From: CAYTAU01 sp964442075
GTDB lineage: Bacteria > Bacteroidota > Bacteroidia > Bacteroidales > CAYTAU01
DNA: 64,000 bases
Assembly: GCA_964442075.1 (NCBI GenBank)
Contig: CAYTWH010000016.1
Span: 9,128-73,127 of the forward strand
Reading direction: 5' to 3'
Shown here one piece after another: positions 35,224 through 45,088 of this stretch. Below the pieces are notes generated by a model that did not search any database, was not told the DNA's origin, and saw only the letters and a program-made list of their open reading frames with translations. Both the position numbers and the translations under genes were made by a program. How positions within the stretch are numbered: position 1 is the first letter of the stretch; every line of letters begins with the position of its first letter.

Positions 35224-35245
35224 AAAAGGAGAAAACTCTCCTTTT
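35224..35245 (-). terminator. Terminator downstream of the OstA-like gene
   Basis: AAAAGGAGA (35224-35232) pairs with TCTCCTTTT (35237-35245) around a 4-base loop. On the minus strand a run of seven T follows. It lies about 85 bases after the stop of 35329-37281 and would end that operon. Confidence 0.7.
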
Positions 35246-35262
35246 AATTTTAAAATTGTTTA

Positions 35263-35293
35263 TCCGCTAAGCGGTTTTAAACCGCTAAGCGGG
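35263..35293. repeat. Doubled CCGCTAAGCGG palindrome
   Basis: CCGCTAAGCGG occurs at 35263-35273 and again at 35282-35292. Each is a near-perfect palindrome, with TTTTAAA-type bases between, so the pair can also form one larger stem. It sits between the terminator and the OstA-like gene's stop. Confidence 0.6.
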
Positions 35294-35328
35294 TAATAAG
35301 GCTTAAATTTGAGTTTTACTAAACAAGT

Positions 35329-37281
35329 TTATTCTGTTTTCTCGGGAGGTTCTGCTTCTTTATTTGAATTTTCTTCAGGCTTTTCAGGTAATGGAATAGT
35401 ATCTTTTTCAGTGCTTAGTTCAGGGTTTTCATCAATTTCTATAATACCTTCTTTTTCAATTTTTATTGTATCATTTAGTAAGGTATCGGCAGTAATAAAA
35501 TTAAAATATCTTGTAAAACTTGTCCACACAAAAATATCTTCTTTTTTAAAAGGTCTTAGGTTTTCGAGCCATAAAAAGCCTTTAAATTTCAGTTCTGCAG
35601 CAGGCAAATGATCAACAGGGTTTAGTGTGCCCAAGGGTGCAGTTAAATACATAATCTTATGTGGTTCGCTATCTTCTAAATAAATTACAAGCTTGCTTGC
35701 TTCGGATTTGTTAAGGCCTATCAGTTTTTCTTTATTGTCTTTTTCGTCGCGTTCTTTAACGTAATAAATAGACTGCCCGTTACCATTAACATCAACCCTA
35801 TATAAACTATCATCTTTAAAGTACCCTATCATATCTTTTCCTTTTATCTGATTAAAACGCGAGCTATCTTCTTTAGAAATAATAAATGATGCTTTTTCCA
35901 TAACAATATAATCGGGCTTATCGTTTTTTGTATGTAGTTCGATATATTCTGCCGTTAATTGATTTTTTTCTGACCATATCACGGGTTCGTGATACATTTC
36001 AATAACAGAATCGCGCATAACATAAGCCATGCTGTCGCATTTCGATTGCATATCGGACTTAAATATCTTAACTCTGTAATATGCCCACATTAATTTTGAT
36101 TTAGCAATTGAACTCTGCTCAATTAGAAGCGAATCGAAAACAATTAACAGGGTGTCAATATTTACAGAAAAAGAATCGGGAGTAAAAAATAAAGTATCGA
36201 CATATAATGCCGTTGAATGAGAAATAAAGTTTAAAGTATCGTAACTGAATTTTATCGAATCGGCAGTATATACAATTGTATCAATAACGGCAACATTAGA
36301 ATCTAAAAGGATAGAATCATTAGTTGCGACACAAAAAGTTGAAATAATTGTATCAATTAAAGTCTTATATCGCAAAGTATCGGCATGCAAAAACATTGAG
36401 TCTTCATCTGTTACCTGAATAAATACAGCACTATCGGTAAACATACTGCGTTCCGGATTTTCGTAATATATTCCGTAATGCCCCAATAGAATTACATTTT
36501 CAACAGTGTCGGTAAGTTCGACATTTTCAAAGGCTTTGCCAATGCCTATCTTTCTATCATAATACAAACTATCTCCTTGCAATTTCTGTGTGTTATTTTT
36601 ATAATATGCATTTTTATTATACTGCGAAATATCTGTTTTTGTGTTATACCAACCATTTTCACAATATATAAGATTAGAATCGCTAACAATGGTTGTTGGT
36701 CCGAAAAAATACAATATTTCTGTATTGATATTATATTTAAGTGTATCGGAATACATTGTATAATCGGGATTAACCAAAACAACACTATCTATTGCAATAT
36801 AATCTTTGGGTACTGTATAATAATACCCATAAATACTTTCCAGTACGTTGTCGCTGTCAACAATTTTACCATAATCGAAATAATGTGCATAATCTTCCAT
36901 TCTGTAATAATCAAGCGAATCTGTAGTAAGTATTGATTCATCTTGTGTAAGTCTTACATTATACCTTACATGAGCAATTTTTGTTGCACCATCGTACATA
37001 AGCGAATCGCCATATAGATGTAATGTGTCGCCCTGATTAATGTGTATATTACTAAATGCATACATAATATTATGCACAGTATTAAAATAAGCACTGTCGC
37101 AGTCCATTATTGCATCGTTGTGTTTAAATTTCACATTTCCTGTAAGTCGTTTTATTTCGGGTCCAAGCAGTTCTTCATCATAATCAATCATATCGGCATG
37201 TAATATCTCAATCTTTTTTACTTCCTGAGAAAAAGTAACTGAAATAAAGGAAATAAGGAATATTGTAAAAAATATTTTCAT
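35329..37281 (-). CDS. OstA/LptA-like exported protein
   Basis: A 650-residue exported protein (signal peptide ending about residue 18, VTFSQ). The N-terminal half matches the OstA-like pattern of LPS-transport proteins: KIEILHADMIDYDEEL, RLTGNVKFKHNDAIMDCDSAYF, YGDSLMYDG and repeated (L/Y)xG(D/N)xLxYD units forming a beta-jellyroll, as in LptA. A second such region occurs near residues 395-540 (MQSKCDSMAYVMRDSVIEMYHEPVIWSE). The C-terminus is acidic and proline-rich (PEKPEENSNKEAEPPEKTE), which is unusual for the family and may be disordered. It is the last gene of a run with MoxR and SurA-like genes. A role in lipopolysaccharide or outer-membrane biogenesis is expected from family and context. 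Confidence 0.8.
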   Translation of the reverse strand: MKIFFTIFLISFISVTFSQEVKKIEILHADMIDYDEELLGPEIKRLTGNVKFKHNDAIMDCDSAYFNTVHNIMYAFSNIHINQGDTLHLYGDSLMYDGATKIAHVRYNVRLTQDESILTTDSLDYYRMEDYAHYFDYGKIVDSDNVLESIYGYYYTVPKDYIAIDSVVLVNPDYTMYSDTLKYNINTEILYFFGPTTIVSDSNLIYCENGWYNTKTDISQYNKNAYYKNNTQKLQGDSLYYDRKIGIGKAFENVELTDTVENVILLGHYGIYYENPERSMFTDSAVFIQVTDEDSMFLHADTLRYKTLIDTIISTFCVATNDSILLDSNVAVIDTIVYTADSIKFSYDTLNFISHSTALYVDTLFFTPDSFSVNIDTLLIVFDSLLIEQSSIAKSKLMWAYYRVKIFKSDMQSKCDSMAYVMRDSVIEMYHEPVIWSEKNQLTAEYIELHTKNDKPDYIVMEKASFIISKEDSSRFNQIKGKDMIGYFKDDSLYRVDVNGNGQSIYYVKERDEKDNKEKLIGLNKSEASKLVIYLEDSEPHKIMYLTAPLGTLNPVDHLPAAELKFKGFLWLENLRPFKKEDIFVWTSFTRYFNFITADTLLNDTIKIEKEGIIEIDENPELSTEKDTIPLPEKPEENSNKEAEPPEKTE

Positions 37282-37356
37282 ATTATTATTAGACGCAGAT
37301 TAACGCAGATTTTTTAAATCATAATTATCAGTGTAAATCAGCGTCAAAAATTTGAA

Positions 37357-38322
37357 TTATTTAAGCAACTCATTAATAATATCTTCTACTGTAACACTTT
37401 CTGCTTCCGCTTTATAGTTTTTAACAAGCCTGTGTCGTAAGACTGCAATTGCAACTGCTTTAACATCTTCAATGTCGGGAGAGTATTTTCCGTTAAGCAC
37501 AGCATGTGTTTTTGCTCCAATTATTAAATATTGTGATGCTCTTGGTCCTGCCCCCCATGTTATATACTTATTTATCATATCGGTAGATGCCTCTGTATTT
37601 GGTCTTGTTTTAGTAACAAGCGAAACAGCATATTTAAGAACATTATCGTTAACAGGAACTTTTCTTATAATACTTTGATAATACAATATTTCTTCGGCAG
37701 ATAAAATTTTCTCTAATTTTATATCAATATCGGAAGTTGTATTTTTAACAATCGTAAGTTCTTCTTCAAAACTGGGGTAATTTAACCAGAGATTAAACAT
37801 AAACCTATCTAACTGGGCTTCGGGCAATGGATATGTTCCTTCTTGCTCAATTGGGTTTTGAGTAGCAAGCACAAAAAAAGGTTCTTCAAGTTTATATTGC
37901 TTACCTGCAGCCGTAACAGAGCGTTCCTGCATTGCCTCAAGTAAAGCCGATTGTGTTTTAGGCGGAGTTCTGTTTATCTCATCGGCAAGTATTATATTTC
38001 CAAATAAAGGTCCTTTTATAAATTTGAATTGTCTGTTCTCATCTAATATTTCAGTTCCTATAATATCTGATGGCATCAAATCAGGTGTAAATTGTATTCT
38101 TTTATATTTTAATCCAAGTATATCGGCAAGAGTATTAATAAGCAAAGTTTTTGCAAGTCCGGGAACGCCTATCAGCAAACAATGTCCATTACTAAAAATA
38201 GAGTTTATAACACTATTAATAATTTCCTCCTGCCCTATTATTACTTTTCCAATTTCGTTGAATAATCTTGCTTTGGCTTTAAGTAAATTGTCAACAGCTT
38301 CAACATCATTTTTGTAATCCAT
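37357..38322 (-). CDS. MoxR-family AAA+ ATPase
   Basis: A 321-residue AAA+ ATPase with Walker A GVPGLAKT (about residues 58-65), Walker B ILADEINR, sensor 1 LATQNPIEQEGTYPLPEAQLDRF and the C-terminal lid domain ending in a helical YSPDIEDVKAVAIAVLRHRL. MoxR ATPases act as chaperones for assembly of metal centres or membrane complexes, often with adjacent VWA-domain (BatA-like) proteins. No VWA gene is adjacent here, which is noticeable. It lies between the SurA-like gene and the OstA-like gene on the same strand, within an envelope-biogenesis run. Confidence 0.9.
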   Translation of the reverse strand: MDYKNDVEAVDNLLKAKARLFNEIGKVIIGQEEIINSVINSIFSNGHCLLIGVPGLAKTLLINTLADILGLKYKRIQFTPDLMPSDIIGTEILDENRQFKFIKGPLFGNIILADEINRTPPKTQSALLEAMQERSVTAAGKQYKLEEPFFVLATQNPIEQEGTYPLPEAQLDRFMFNLWLNYPSFEEELTIVKNTTSDIDIKLEKILSAEEILYYQSIIRKVPVNDNVLKYAVSLVTKTRPNTEASTDMINKYITWGAGPRASQYLIIGAKTHAVLNGKYSPDIEDVKAVAIAVLRHRLVKNYKAEAESVTVEDIINELLK

Positions 38323-38367
38323 AGCATTATTTCAATTTTCGTTAATTTTCAGGTGCAAAATCTAAAA

Positions 38368-39720
38368 TTATTTTATCCACCCTTTCATATTAAAATTACA
38401 GTTCTGATATGATTCATCAATATGGATATATGTAGAAGTTTGTCTTTGTTTTATCCAATTATTCAAAACTTTTTGTTTTTTATCCGCAAGAGCAACATCC
38501 TGAACTCGCTGATAATCATCTTTTAAATTTATTTTATGAGCATTTGTTTTAGATTTTAATCTTACAATTTTATATACCGTTTTTCCTTTTTCATTTTTCG
38601 ATTCAAAAGACTTTGAGATATCTCCAGTTTTCAAGTTTTTTATATTATAATAAGTGTTTACATCTAAATGTTCTTTTTCAAACCGAGAATTTCCTGTATA
38701 ATAATTAACAACTAATCCACCTGTATTTTTAGAACTTTCGTCATCAGAAAATTTTTCAGCAGCTTTTACAAATGTTAAAGAATCTATTTTAATCATCGTT
38801 GAAATACTATCTAAAACATTTTTTGCCTTTACCATCTCACTGGGCGAAACTTTTGCGCTTAACAGTATATGACGGACATTTACAAGTTCACCTTTTTTCT
38901 TTATTAATTGAATAATGTGATATCCAAATTCTGTTTCTACAATTCTTGAAACTTCTTTTGGGTCTTTCAAATTAAAAGCAACAGCAGCAAATTCAGAAAC
39001 GAGGTCTGCTCTGCTAACAAAACCAAGTTCGCCACCTTTTGGTGCAGAACCCGGATCTTCGGAATATAAGACTGCTAATGTGGAAAATTTATCTCCATTA
39101 ATAATTCTTTCTCTTAATGATTTTAATTTTTCTTTTACTGCTTTTTTATCTTCATCTTTAATTTTTGGAATTTTTATTATTTGTAAGATCTCATATGCTT
39201 CATTTACAATTGGCAAACTATCTTCATGTAGTTCATTAAAATACTTTCTAACTTCTGTTGGGGTTATTTTTAAATCTTCTGTTATTTTTCCTTGCATTCT
39301 TTGAATAAGCAACTGATCTTTCATTTCATATTTTAAATCTTCTTTCATTTCAAGAATAGATTTTCCAAAATATTCTTCTAACTTATCTTCAGAACCAACT
39401 TGATTAATAATTTGCCTGAAACGATTATTCATAGCATATTCAACTTCTTGCAGAGTAATTTCAATGCTGTCAAGTTCTGCCTGATTTAACAATAATTTCT
39501 GATATAGAAACTCTTCAAGAATATCACATTTCAAATCGCTGTTAGAAATAGCTCCTTGCGACTTCATTTGCGTATATTGATTTTCAATATCTGATTGAAG
39601 TATAATATTTTTTCCCACAACAGCAATCACCTGATCTACAGCATCTTCTTGCGAACAAACAATATGGGAAGAAAGATAAAAAATAGCAGTAAGAATTAAT
39701 AATTTAAGAAATTTGCTCAT
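38368..39720 (-). CDS. surA: SurA-like periplasmic peptidyl-prolyl isomerase/chaperone
   Basis: A 450-residue exported protein (signal peptide about 1-23, ending IVCSQ) with the SurA order. An N-terminal SurA_N helical domain starts DAVDQVIAVVGKNIILQSDI and is followed by two parvulin (PpiC) domains, about 175-275 (YEILQIIKIPKIKDEDK ... GSAPKGGELGFVSRADLV) and about 280-390 (VNVRHILLSAKVSPSEMV). A short C-terminal helix completes it. SurA escorts unfolded outer-membrane proteins through the periplasm. It is the third of three consecutive parvulin/SurA-type genes on the minus strand, 11 bases after the lipoprotein gene 39732-40577. Confidence 0.88.
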   Translation of the reverse strand: MSKFLKLLILTAIFYLSSHIVCSQEDAVDQVIAVVGKNIILQSDIENQYTQMKSQGAISNSDLKCDILEEFLYQKLLLNQAELDSIEITLQEVEYAMNNRFRQIINQVGSEDKLEEYFGKSILEMKEDLKYEMKDQLLIQRMQGKITEDLKITPTEVRKYFNELHEDSLPIVNEAYEILQIIKIPKIKDEDKKAVKEKLKSLRERIINGDKFSTLAVLYSEDPGSAPKGGELGFVSRADLVSEFAAVAFNLKDPKEVSRIVETEFGYHIIQLIKKKGELVNVRHILLSAKVSPSEMVKAKNVLDSISTMIKIDSLTFVKAAEKFSDDESSKNTGGLVVNYYTGNSRFEKEHLDVNTYYNIKNLKTGDISKSFESKNEKGKTVYKIVRLKSKTNAHKINLKDDYQRVQDVALADKKQKVLNNWIKQRQTSTYIHIDESYQNCNFNMKGWIK

Positions 39721-39731
39721 ATAAATTGATT

Positions 39732-40577
39732 TTAATAGATTAGAATTTTCTTACTATTTAATGCATCTTGATATATGTTTTTTTCTAATTCTCTGATAAT
39801 TTGCAATTTTCGTTTATTTATAATAATTTTTTTTAATTTATTCTTAACAAATATTAATGGTGCAGTATCATTTTTTAATTTATAATCTGCAATATTTAAG
39901 AAATAACAAAATAAAGAATCTCTTGTTTCATAAGACTTATTATATTTCAAAAACATCTCATTATCAGAAAAATGGAATGGAATTTCTTTAATTAATTTAT
40001 TGAAATTTATCCAATCGTTATCAAAATCATTATAAGTTTCTGCATTTTTATTACAAAAAGAATCAAGTTTTCTTGATTTTTTCTCATCGTCTGAACGATA
40101 CCAGTTTCTTATTTTATACAGATTTGGAACATCTTTAGAAATTTTAATAAACAAACCTTTAATAGCTTCGAAATCTAATTTAAAATCTTGTGAAAACTGC
40201 AAATAACATTCCTGTAATTGTTCTAGGCTAATTACAGTATCTAAATTTTGATTAATAAAATTTTGTTGGTATTTGAAAATAAGCAAAGAAGTTTTATAAT
40301 CTTCAACTTGTTTTTCTATTTCATCCTGTTCTTCAGATAAGTTTTCATCTGCTTTTTGCATCATCAATTGCTTATTAATCCAGTTATCTACAATATTTTC
40401 ATAAATTAATATACTGTCTTGTTCTGTCAAATTTTCAGAAAATAATTCAGCTAAATCTTCAAGATATAAATACTTATCGTAAACCCTAACAATAGGTTTT
40501 TTGTCTGTATCTAAATTTGAATTATTGCAAGATTGAATAATTAAAAAAATTGTTATTATATATAATATTGTTTTCAA
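39732..40577 (-). CDS. Lipoprotein of the SurA cluster (SurA-N/trigger-factor-like helices)
   Basis: A 281-residue lipoprotein (lipobox IQSC, Cys17) that is highly helical and lacks a recognisable parvulin domain. The start of the mature part (IVRVYDKYLYLEDLAELF), WINKQLMMQKA and the coiled helices behind it resemble the chaperone arms of SurA/PpiD proteins. It sits between two genes that do have parvulin domains, so a chaperone that has lost, or does not need, isomerase activity is likely. It is anchored in the membrane, unlike its neighbours. Spacing of 11 bases to the following surA points to one transcript. Confidence 0.65.
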   Translation of the reverse strand: MKTILYIITIFLIIQSCNNSNLDTDKKPIVRVYDKYLYLEDLAELFSENLTEQDSILIYENIVDNWINKQLMMQKADENLSEEQDEIEKQVEDYKTSLLIFKYQQNFINQNLDTVISLEQLQECYLQFSQDFKLDFEAIKGLFIKISKDVPNLYKIRNWYRSDDEKKSRKLDSFCNKNAETYNDFDNDWINFNKLIKEIPFHFSDNEMFLKYNKSYETRDSLFCYFLNIADYKLKNDTAPLIFVKNKLKKIIINKRKLQIIRELEKNIYQDALNSKKILIY

Positions 40578-40644
40578 AATTAGCAGATAAATGTAATTTC
40601 TATGATTTGGATTAGTTAGAAACTAAAATAAATAACAGATAACC

Positions 40645-42624
40645 TTAATTGTTTTTTATTGTAGAAAGTACTTCTCTATTTACAATAACTTTATATTTAT
40701 TTCTTAATTCCTCAATCCATTTGTTTTCCAAAAAAGTTTGATAATCTGCGGTAACCAAGCCTCTTGATTCCACTAATGATTTTGGTTGAGGTTTTAAAAC
40801 TTCATTTACAAAAATGATTTTATTTTCTTTTAATAAATATAAAAGGGTCTTATTTCTTTGAGTATTATCAAGTTTAAAAACAAGTTCATCAATATTATCA
40901 TTATCGCCCTTAGAATATTTTTTACTTTCTACCAATTCAAGGTTTGCAGTATCTTTTTTATTAGTCATTTCAATAATTTTCTCAATAGTATATAATTTCT
41001 TATCTTTTTGACCAAAATATTTTTCCGCAATAGTTTTAGCATTATCGTCTTTATATTTTAATATTGCAGCATCAACTCTTTCTCCCCACATATAATTATT
41101 TTTATTTTTATCGTAAAATGCTTGCAAACCAACAGTATCTTTCACTGCTTTTGACCATACTTGTTGGTCTGTTAATTCAAATAATAAAATACCATCATGA
41201 TATTCTTTCATTAAGTATTTAAAATCAGGATGTTTTTCTTCCAAACGACTTTCTTCATGTTCAATAATCTTATCGTCAGCATATTTACTGAAAATCACAT
41301 CAACAACAGATTTTATTTCACCTTTTTTTCTTTTTCTTGCATTATTGGCAATGAATTCGGCAAATTCCTGTTGGTTAATTGTTACATTAGAAAAAGTGAT
41401 TAAAACTTTATTTAAACCTTTAGCCTTTTCTAATTCCCATGTACCGTCAAAAATAGTAGTATCAATTACTCTATAAAAATCGCTTAATGCTTTTTTATCA
41501 TAATTAAAGTTATATTCTTTTTTAAGTTTTTCAATAACAGCTATTCGACTTTTTTTAGCTCTGGCATCTTTTGATATTTTATTTTTAATTTCATTTTTTA
41601 GTTTCTCAATATCTCCTAATTCTTTTTTATCAATTAACTTAAGAATATGCCATCCAAACGCCGTTCTAATTGGATTGGAATAATCTCCTTTTTTTCCTAG
41701 AGCAAAAGCTACTGTTTCAAATTCAGGCACCATTTTACCTGTACCAAACCAAGGTAATTCTCCCCCATTTTTAGCCGATCCTTTATCATCTGAAAATTGT
41801 TTTGCAAGTTCTGCAAAGTCTTCTCCTGCTTTCAGCTTGTTGTAAAATTCTTTGATTTTTTCTTCCGATTTCTTTATTTTTTCATCATCGGAATCTTTAG
41901 GAACAGTTACCATAATATGTGCTACTTTAACTTGTCCTTGTGCTTTTCTTTTATCTGTAACTTTAATAATATGATATCCAAATCTTGTTCTTGCCGGCAT
42001 TGAAATATCGCCAACTTTAGTATTAAATGCTGCTGATTCAAAAGGATATACCATCTGAAAAACAGTAAAATATCCAAGATCTCCACCATTTTGCGCTGCT
42101 GATGGATCTTTTGAAAATTCTTTTGCAAGTTTTGCAAAATCTTCTCCTTTCAATATTCTTTCTCTTATTTTTATTAAATCATTATATACTTTTAGAGTAT
42201 CCTTTGGAAATGCATCTTGTGCAATTTGTATTAAAATATGACTTGCCCTAATATCATATTGCATACGCTCAAATGCTTCAACAATTAATTTCTCATCAAC
42301 AGAAGAATCAACAAAATATGGTTTTGTAAGTTGTTTTCTATATCCTGCGAGTTCTTTAATAAAAGACTGTGTGGTGTCCATACCAAGAGATTCGGCTTCA
42401 ATAACTTTAAGTTTAAAATTAATAAACAACTCAAGATATTCATTTACTGATTTATTGTCAATTACATTATTTCGATTATTGTTTTTATTGTAAATTCTTT
42501 CGAATTCAGTTTTTGTGATTTTTTGATCATTAATAGTTAAAAGTATTGTTTCATCATTACTTTGAGCATTAATTAATATACTCCCCAATAAGATTAGGCT
42601 AACTACAAAAAATATTTTTTTCAT
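40645..42624 (-). CDS. Periplasmic peptidyl-prolyl isomerase with two parvulin domains (PpiD/SurA type)
   Basis: A 659-residue exported protein (signal peptide about 1-20, ending LINAQ). SurA-type N-terminal helices (ILLTINDQKITKTEFERIYN) are followed by two parvulin domains. The first is at about 122-222 (IRASHILIQIAQDAFPKD ... GGDLGYFTVFQMVYPFE ... FGYHIIKVTDK) and the second at about 226-340 (VKVAHIMVTVPKD ... GGELPWFGTGKMVPEFE ... FGWHILKLIDKK). A long C-terminal region of about 300 residues is unique to larger Bacteroidota members. It acts on folding of outer-membrane or secreted proteins. It follows guaB after about 47 bases and precedes the lipoprotein and surA genes. Confidence 0.88.
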   Translation of the reverse strand: MKKIFFVVSLILLGSILINAQSNDETILLTINDQKITKTEFERIYNKNNNRNNVIDNKSVNEYLELFINFKLKVIEAESLGMDTTQSFIKELAGYRKQLTKPYFVDSSVDEKLIVEAFERMQYDIRASHILIQIAQDAFPKDTLKVYNDLIKIRERILKGEDFAKLAKEFSKDPSAAQNGGDLGYFTVFQMVYPFESAAFNTKVGDISMPARTRFGYHIIKVTDKRKAQGQVKVAHIMVTVPKDSDDEKIKKSEEKIKEFYNKLKAGEDFAELAKQFSDDKGSAKNGGELPWFGTGKMVPEFETVAFALGKKGDYSNPIRTAFGWHILKLIDKKELGDIEKLKNEIKNKISKDARAKKSRIAVIEKLKKEYNFNYDKKALSDFYRVIDTTIFDGTWELEKAKGLNKVLITFSNVTINQQEFAEFIANNARKRKKGEIKSVVDVIFSKYADDKIIEHEESRLEEKHPDFKYLMKEYHDGILLFELTDQQVWSKAVKDTVGLQAFYDKNKNNYMWGERVDAAILKYKDDNAKTIAEKYFGQKDKKLYTIEKIIEMTNKKDTANLELVESKKYSKGDNDNIDELVFKLDNTQRNKTLLYLLKENKIIFVNEVLKPQPKSLVESRGLVTADYQTFLENKWIEELRNKYKVIVNREVLSTIKNN

Positions 42625-42671
42625 TTCAATAATAAATTAAATCTACCTTAATCGGTAAACAGGTTAAACAA

Positions 42672-44147
42672 TTAAAATTCTCTACTATAATTAGGTGCTT
42701 CTCGTGTAATTGTAACATCATGAGGATGGTTTTCAATTACTCCAGCATTTGTAATACTTACAAATTTAGCTTGCATTAAACTTTCTATATTTTCTGCTCC
42801 ACAATATCCCATACCTGCACGTAATCCCCCAAGCATTTGATATACAACTTCACTTAATGTTCCTTTATATGGAACCCTCGCTGCAATTCCTTCAGGTACA
42901 AGTTTACTAATATCATCTTCTACATCCTGAAAATATCTGTCTTTTGAGCCTTTTTGCATTGCCTCAATTGACCCCATGCCCCTATATGATTTGAATTTTC
43001 TTCCATTAAAAATTATTGTTTCTCCGGGAGATTCTTCAACTCCCGCCAACAACGAACCTATCATAACTGAACTTCCTCCGGCAGCAATTGCTTTTACAAT
43101 ATCACCTGAATATCTGATACCCCCATCAGCGATTACAGGAATACCTTTATTTTTAACAGCTTTCGCCACATTATATATTGCAGAAAGCTGGGGAACTCCC
43201 ACTCCTGCAATTACTCTTGTAGTACAAATTGAACCCGGGCCTATTCCCACCTTAACTGCATCGGCTCCTGCTTTTACCAAATCAATAGCAGCTTCTGCCG
43301 AAGCAATATTTCCAACAATAATATCTATATTATTATATTTCTTTTTAGTATTTTTCAGCATTTCAAGCACTCCTTTTGAGTGCCCGTGAGCAGTATCAAT
43401 AATAATTGCATCAACATCGGCACCAACAAGTGCATCAATTCGTTCCATTGTATCATGTGTTACACCCACACCTGCAGCTACTCGTAATCTGCCTCTTTCA
43501 TCTTTACACGAATTTGGTCTGTCCTTTGCTTTTGTAATATCTTTGTATGTTAGTAAACCTATTAATTTATTATTTTTATTTACAACCGGTAATTTTTCAA
43601 TCTTATATTTTTGTAAAATTTGTGCTGCTTGTTCAAGGTTGGTAGATGCAGAAGTAGTTATAATATTGTCCTTAGTCATTACGTCAGAAATAAGCTCATT
43701 CATATTTTCATGAAAACGCAAATCACGATTTGTAACAATACCTATAAGTGTCTTATCTTTAGCAACAACAGGGATTCCTCCAATTTTATATTCTTTCATT
43801 AAATTCAGTGCATCACCTACGGTTTGTTCTTTACTGATAGTAATGGGGTCATATATCATTCCGTTTTCAGCACGTTTAACACGTTTAACCTGAATTGCCT
43901 GTTCTGCAATTGACATATTTTTATGAATAACACCAATTCCACCCTCACGGGCAATTGCAATTGCAAGAGATGATTCGGTAACTGTATCCATTGCGGCCGA
44001 AACAATTGGTGCATTTAATGTAATATTTTTTGAAAATCTTGTTGAAATATTTACGTCTCTCGGTAAAACTTTTGAATAAGCAGGTACTATAAGTACATCG
44101 TCAAATGTTAATCCGTTTATTGCTATTTTATCTTCTAAAAATGACAT
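42672..44147 (-). CDS. guaB: IMP dehydrogenase
   Basis: Catalyses NAD-dependent oxidation of IMP to XMP, the committed step to GMP. The 491-residue protein has the TIM barrel split by two CBS domains (about 95-205). The catalytic loop GIGPGSICTTRVIAGVGVPQ carries the nucleophile Cys308. DGGIRYSGDIVKAIAAGGSSVM and the flap KFKSYRGMGSIEAM are also present. Length is typical. It is the first gene of the minus-strand run leading to the SurA-type chaperones, MoxR and OstA-like genes. A link between purine synthesis and this set is positional only. Confidence 0.96.
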   Translation of the reverse strand: MSFLEDKIAINGLTFDDVLIVPAYSKVLPRDVNISTRFSKNITLNAPIVSAAMDTVTESSLAIAIAREGGIGVIHKNMSIAEQAIQVKRVKRAENGMIYDPITISKEQTVGDALNLMKEYKIGGIPVVAKDKTLIGIVTNRDLRFHENMNELISDVMTKDNIITTSASTNLEQAAQILQKYKIEKLPVVNKNNKLIGLLTYKDITKAKDRPNSCKDERGRLRVAAGVGVTHDTMERIDALVGADVDAIIIDTAHGHSKGVLEMLKNTKKKYNNIDIIVGNIASAEAAIDLVKAGADAVKVGIGPGSICTTRVIAGVGVPQLSAIYNVAKAVKNKGIPVIADGGIRYSGDIVKAIAAGGSSVMIGSLLAGVEESPGETIIFNGRKFKSYRGMGSIEAMQKGSKDRYFQDVEDDISKLVPEGIAARVPYKGTLSEVVYQMLGGLRAGMGYCGAENIESLMQAKFVSITNAGVIENHPHDVTITREAPNYSREF

Positions 44148-44328
44148 TTTATGTAAAATTTCCTGTTTTAAAAATTGCGCTAAATTATAAAAAAATAACA
44201 GACTTATAAGGTTTTTACATTATTTTTTGACCTTATTTTAACATTTTTTAACTGAAAATATATTTCAAGTTAAAACATGAAATTTTACAAAATATTTTGT
44301 TCAACTACATATTTGTTTTTAAAAACAG

Positions 44329-44664
44329 TTAAATATGACCTAAGGCAGATTTAATATCTTTTTGAATATCAAAAATACTGTCTAGTTTCATAAGCTCTAC
44401 AAGTTCCATAACTTCTTTGTTTATATTGCATATTAAAAACTTGCTTTCGGATTCTCTACTGGCTTTTAGCGCTGATATTAAGGCAGCAAACCCTGAGCTG
44501 TCGATAAATTGTATATTTTCGAAATTGAGTATTACTTTAGATCTTTTAATTTTAAATAAATCATTTAATTGTTGTTTTACTTTGTTTGCAACAGGAATAT
44601 TTAATCTGTCTGATTCAATAAATGAAGCAATTTTAACATCGTTTTTATCAATAATTTTAAGCAT
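44329..44664 (-). CDS. STAS-domain anti-anti-sigma factor-like protein
   Basis: A 111-residue single STAS domain. The conserved phosphorylation loop FIDSSGFAALISAL is present, with Ser57 as the expected target by analogy with SpoIIAA/RsbV. LNFENIQ and the C-terminal MKLDSIFDIQKDIKSAL also fit. Such proteins work in partner-switching cascades with a kinase-type anti-sigma factor and a PP2C phosphatase, neither of which lies in the window. It is the last gene of an apparent operon after OmpA, YfiR, kinase and Hpt genes, 43 bases behind Hpt with a short repeat between them. Confidence 0.88.
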   Translation of the reverse strand: MLKIIDKNDVKIASFIESDRLNIPVANKVKQQLNDLFKIKRSKVILNFENIQFIDSSGFAALISALKASRESESKFLICNINKEVMELVELMKLDSIFDIQKDIKSALGHI

Positions 44665-44692
44665 AATATATTTGTTTTATCGTTTGTCCCTT

Positions 44693-44712
44693 AGACTCCG
44701 CCCAGGGCTAGG
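44693..44712. repeat. Short copy of CTCCGC...GGGCTAG repeat
   Basis: TTTGTCCCTTAGACTCCGCC and AGGGCTAG here are a shortened version of the element at 45089-45143, which is also related to 8403-8439. It lies in the gap between the Hpt and STAS genes. Confidence 0.4.
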
Positions 44713-45064
44713 AACACTTACTAAGTTTATTAATAATTTCATCAAATTCTATCAAAGCTTCTTCACATATTAAATTAAACTTATTCACATATTTTTTATA
44801 TGTTTCAACTTCCTTTTCTTCTTTTGCAAGGGCTTCCAAAGTTTTAATATCTTTTGCCAGTTCGTTTAAACCCATAATAGCCAATGATGATTTTGCTTTA
44901 TGTGCTAATAATGAAATTGCATTATAATCTTTTTTTTTTAAATGTTTTTTAAATTCATTTTTAAATTCAGGATATTGTTCTTTAAAGATTTCTATCATTT
45001 CAATTATTAGTTCATTATTACCATCAGACATTTCCTTTAAATATGTTAAATCAACTAATTTCAT
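44708..45064 (-). CDS. Hpt (histidine phosphotransfer) domain protein
   Basis: A 118-residue four-helix Hpt protein. The motif LLAHKAKSSLAIMGL contains the phospho-accepting His55 in the usual HxxKxxS(A/S) context. In a phosphorelay it takes the phosphate from a receiver domain and passes it on. The hybrid kinase immediately upstream on the strand (45168-47075) ends in a receiver but lacks its own Hpt, so the pairing is natural. The response regulator that would follow is not in the window. The ten-odd residues at the C-terminus overlap the short repeat near 44693-44712. Confidence 0.88.
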   Translation of the reverse strand: MKLVDLTYLKEMSDGNNELIIEMIEIFKEQYPEFKNEFKKHLKKKDYNAISLLAHKAKSSLAIMGLNELAKDIKTLEALAKEEKEVETYKKYVNKFNLICEEALIEFDEIINKLSKCS

Positions 45065-45088
45065 TCTAATTTTTATAATCGTTTATTG

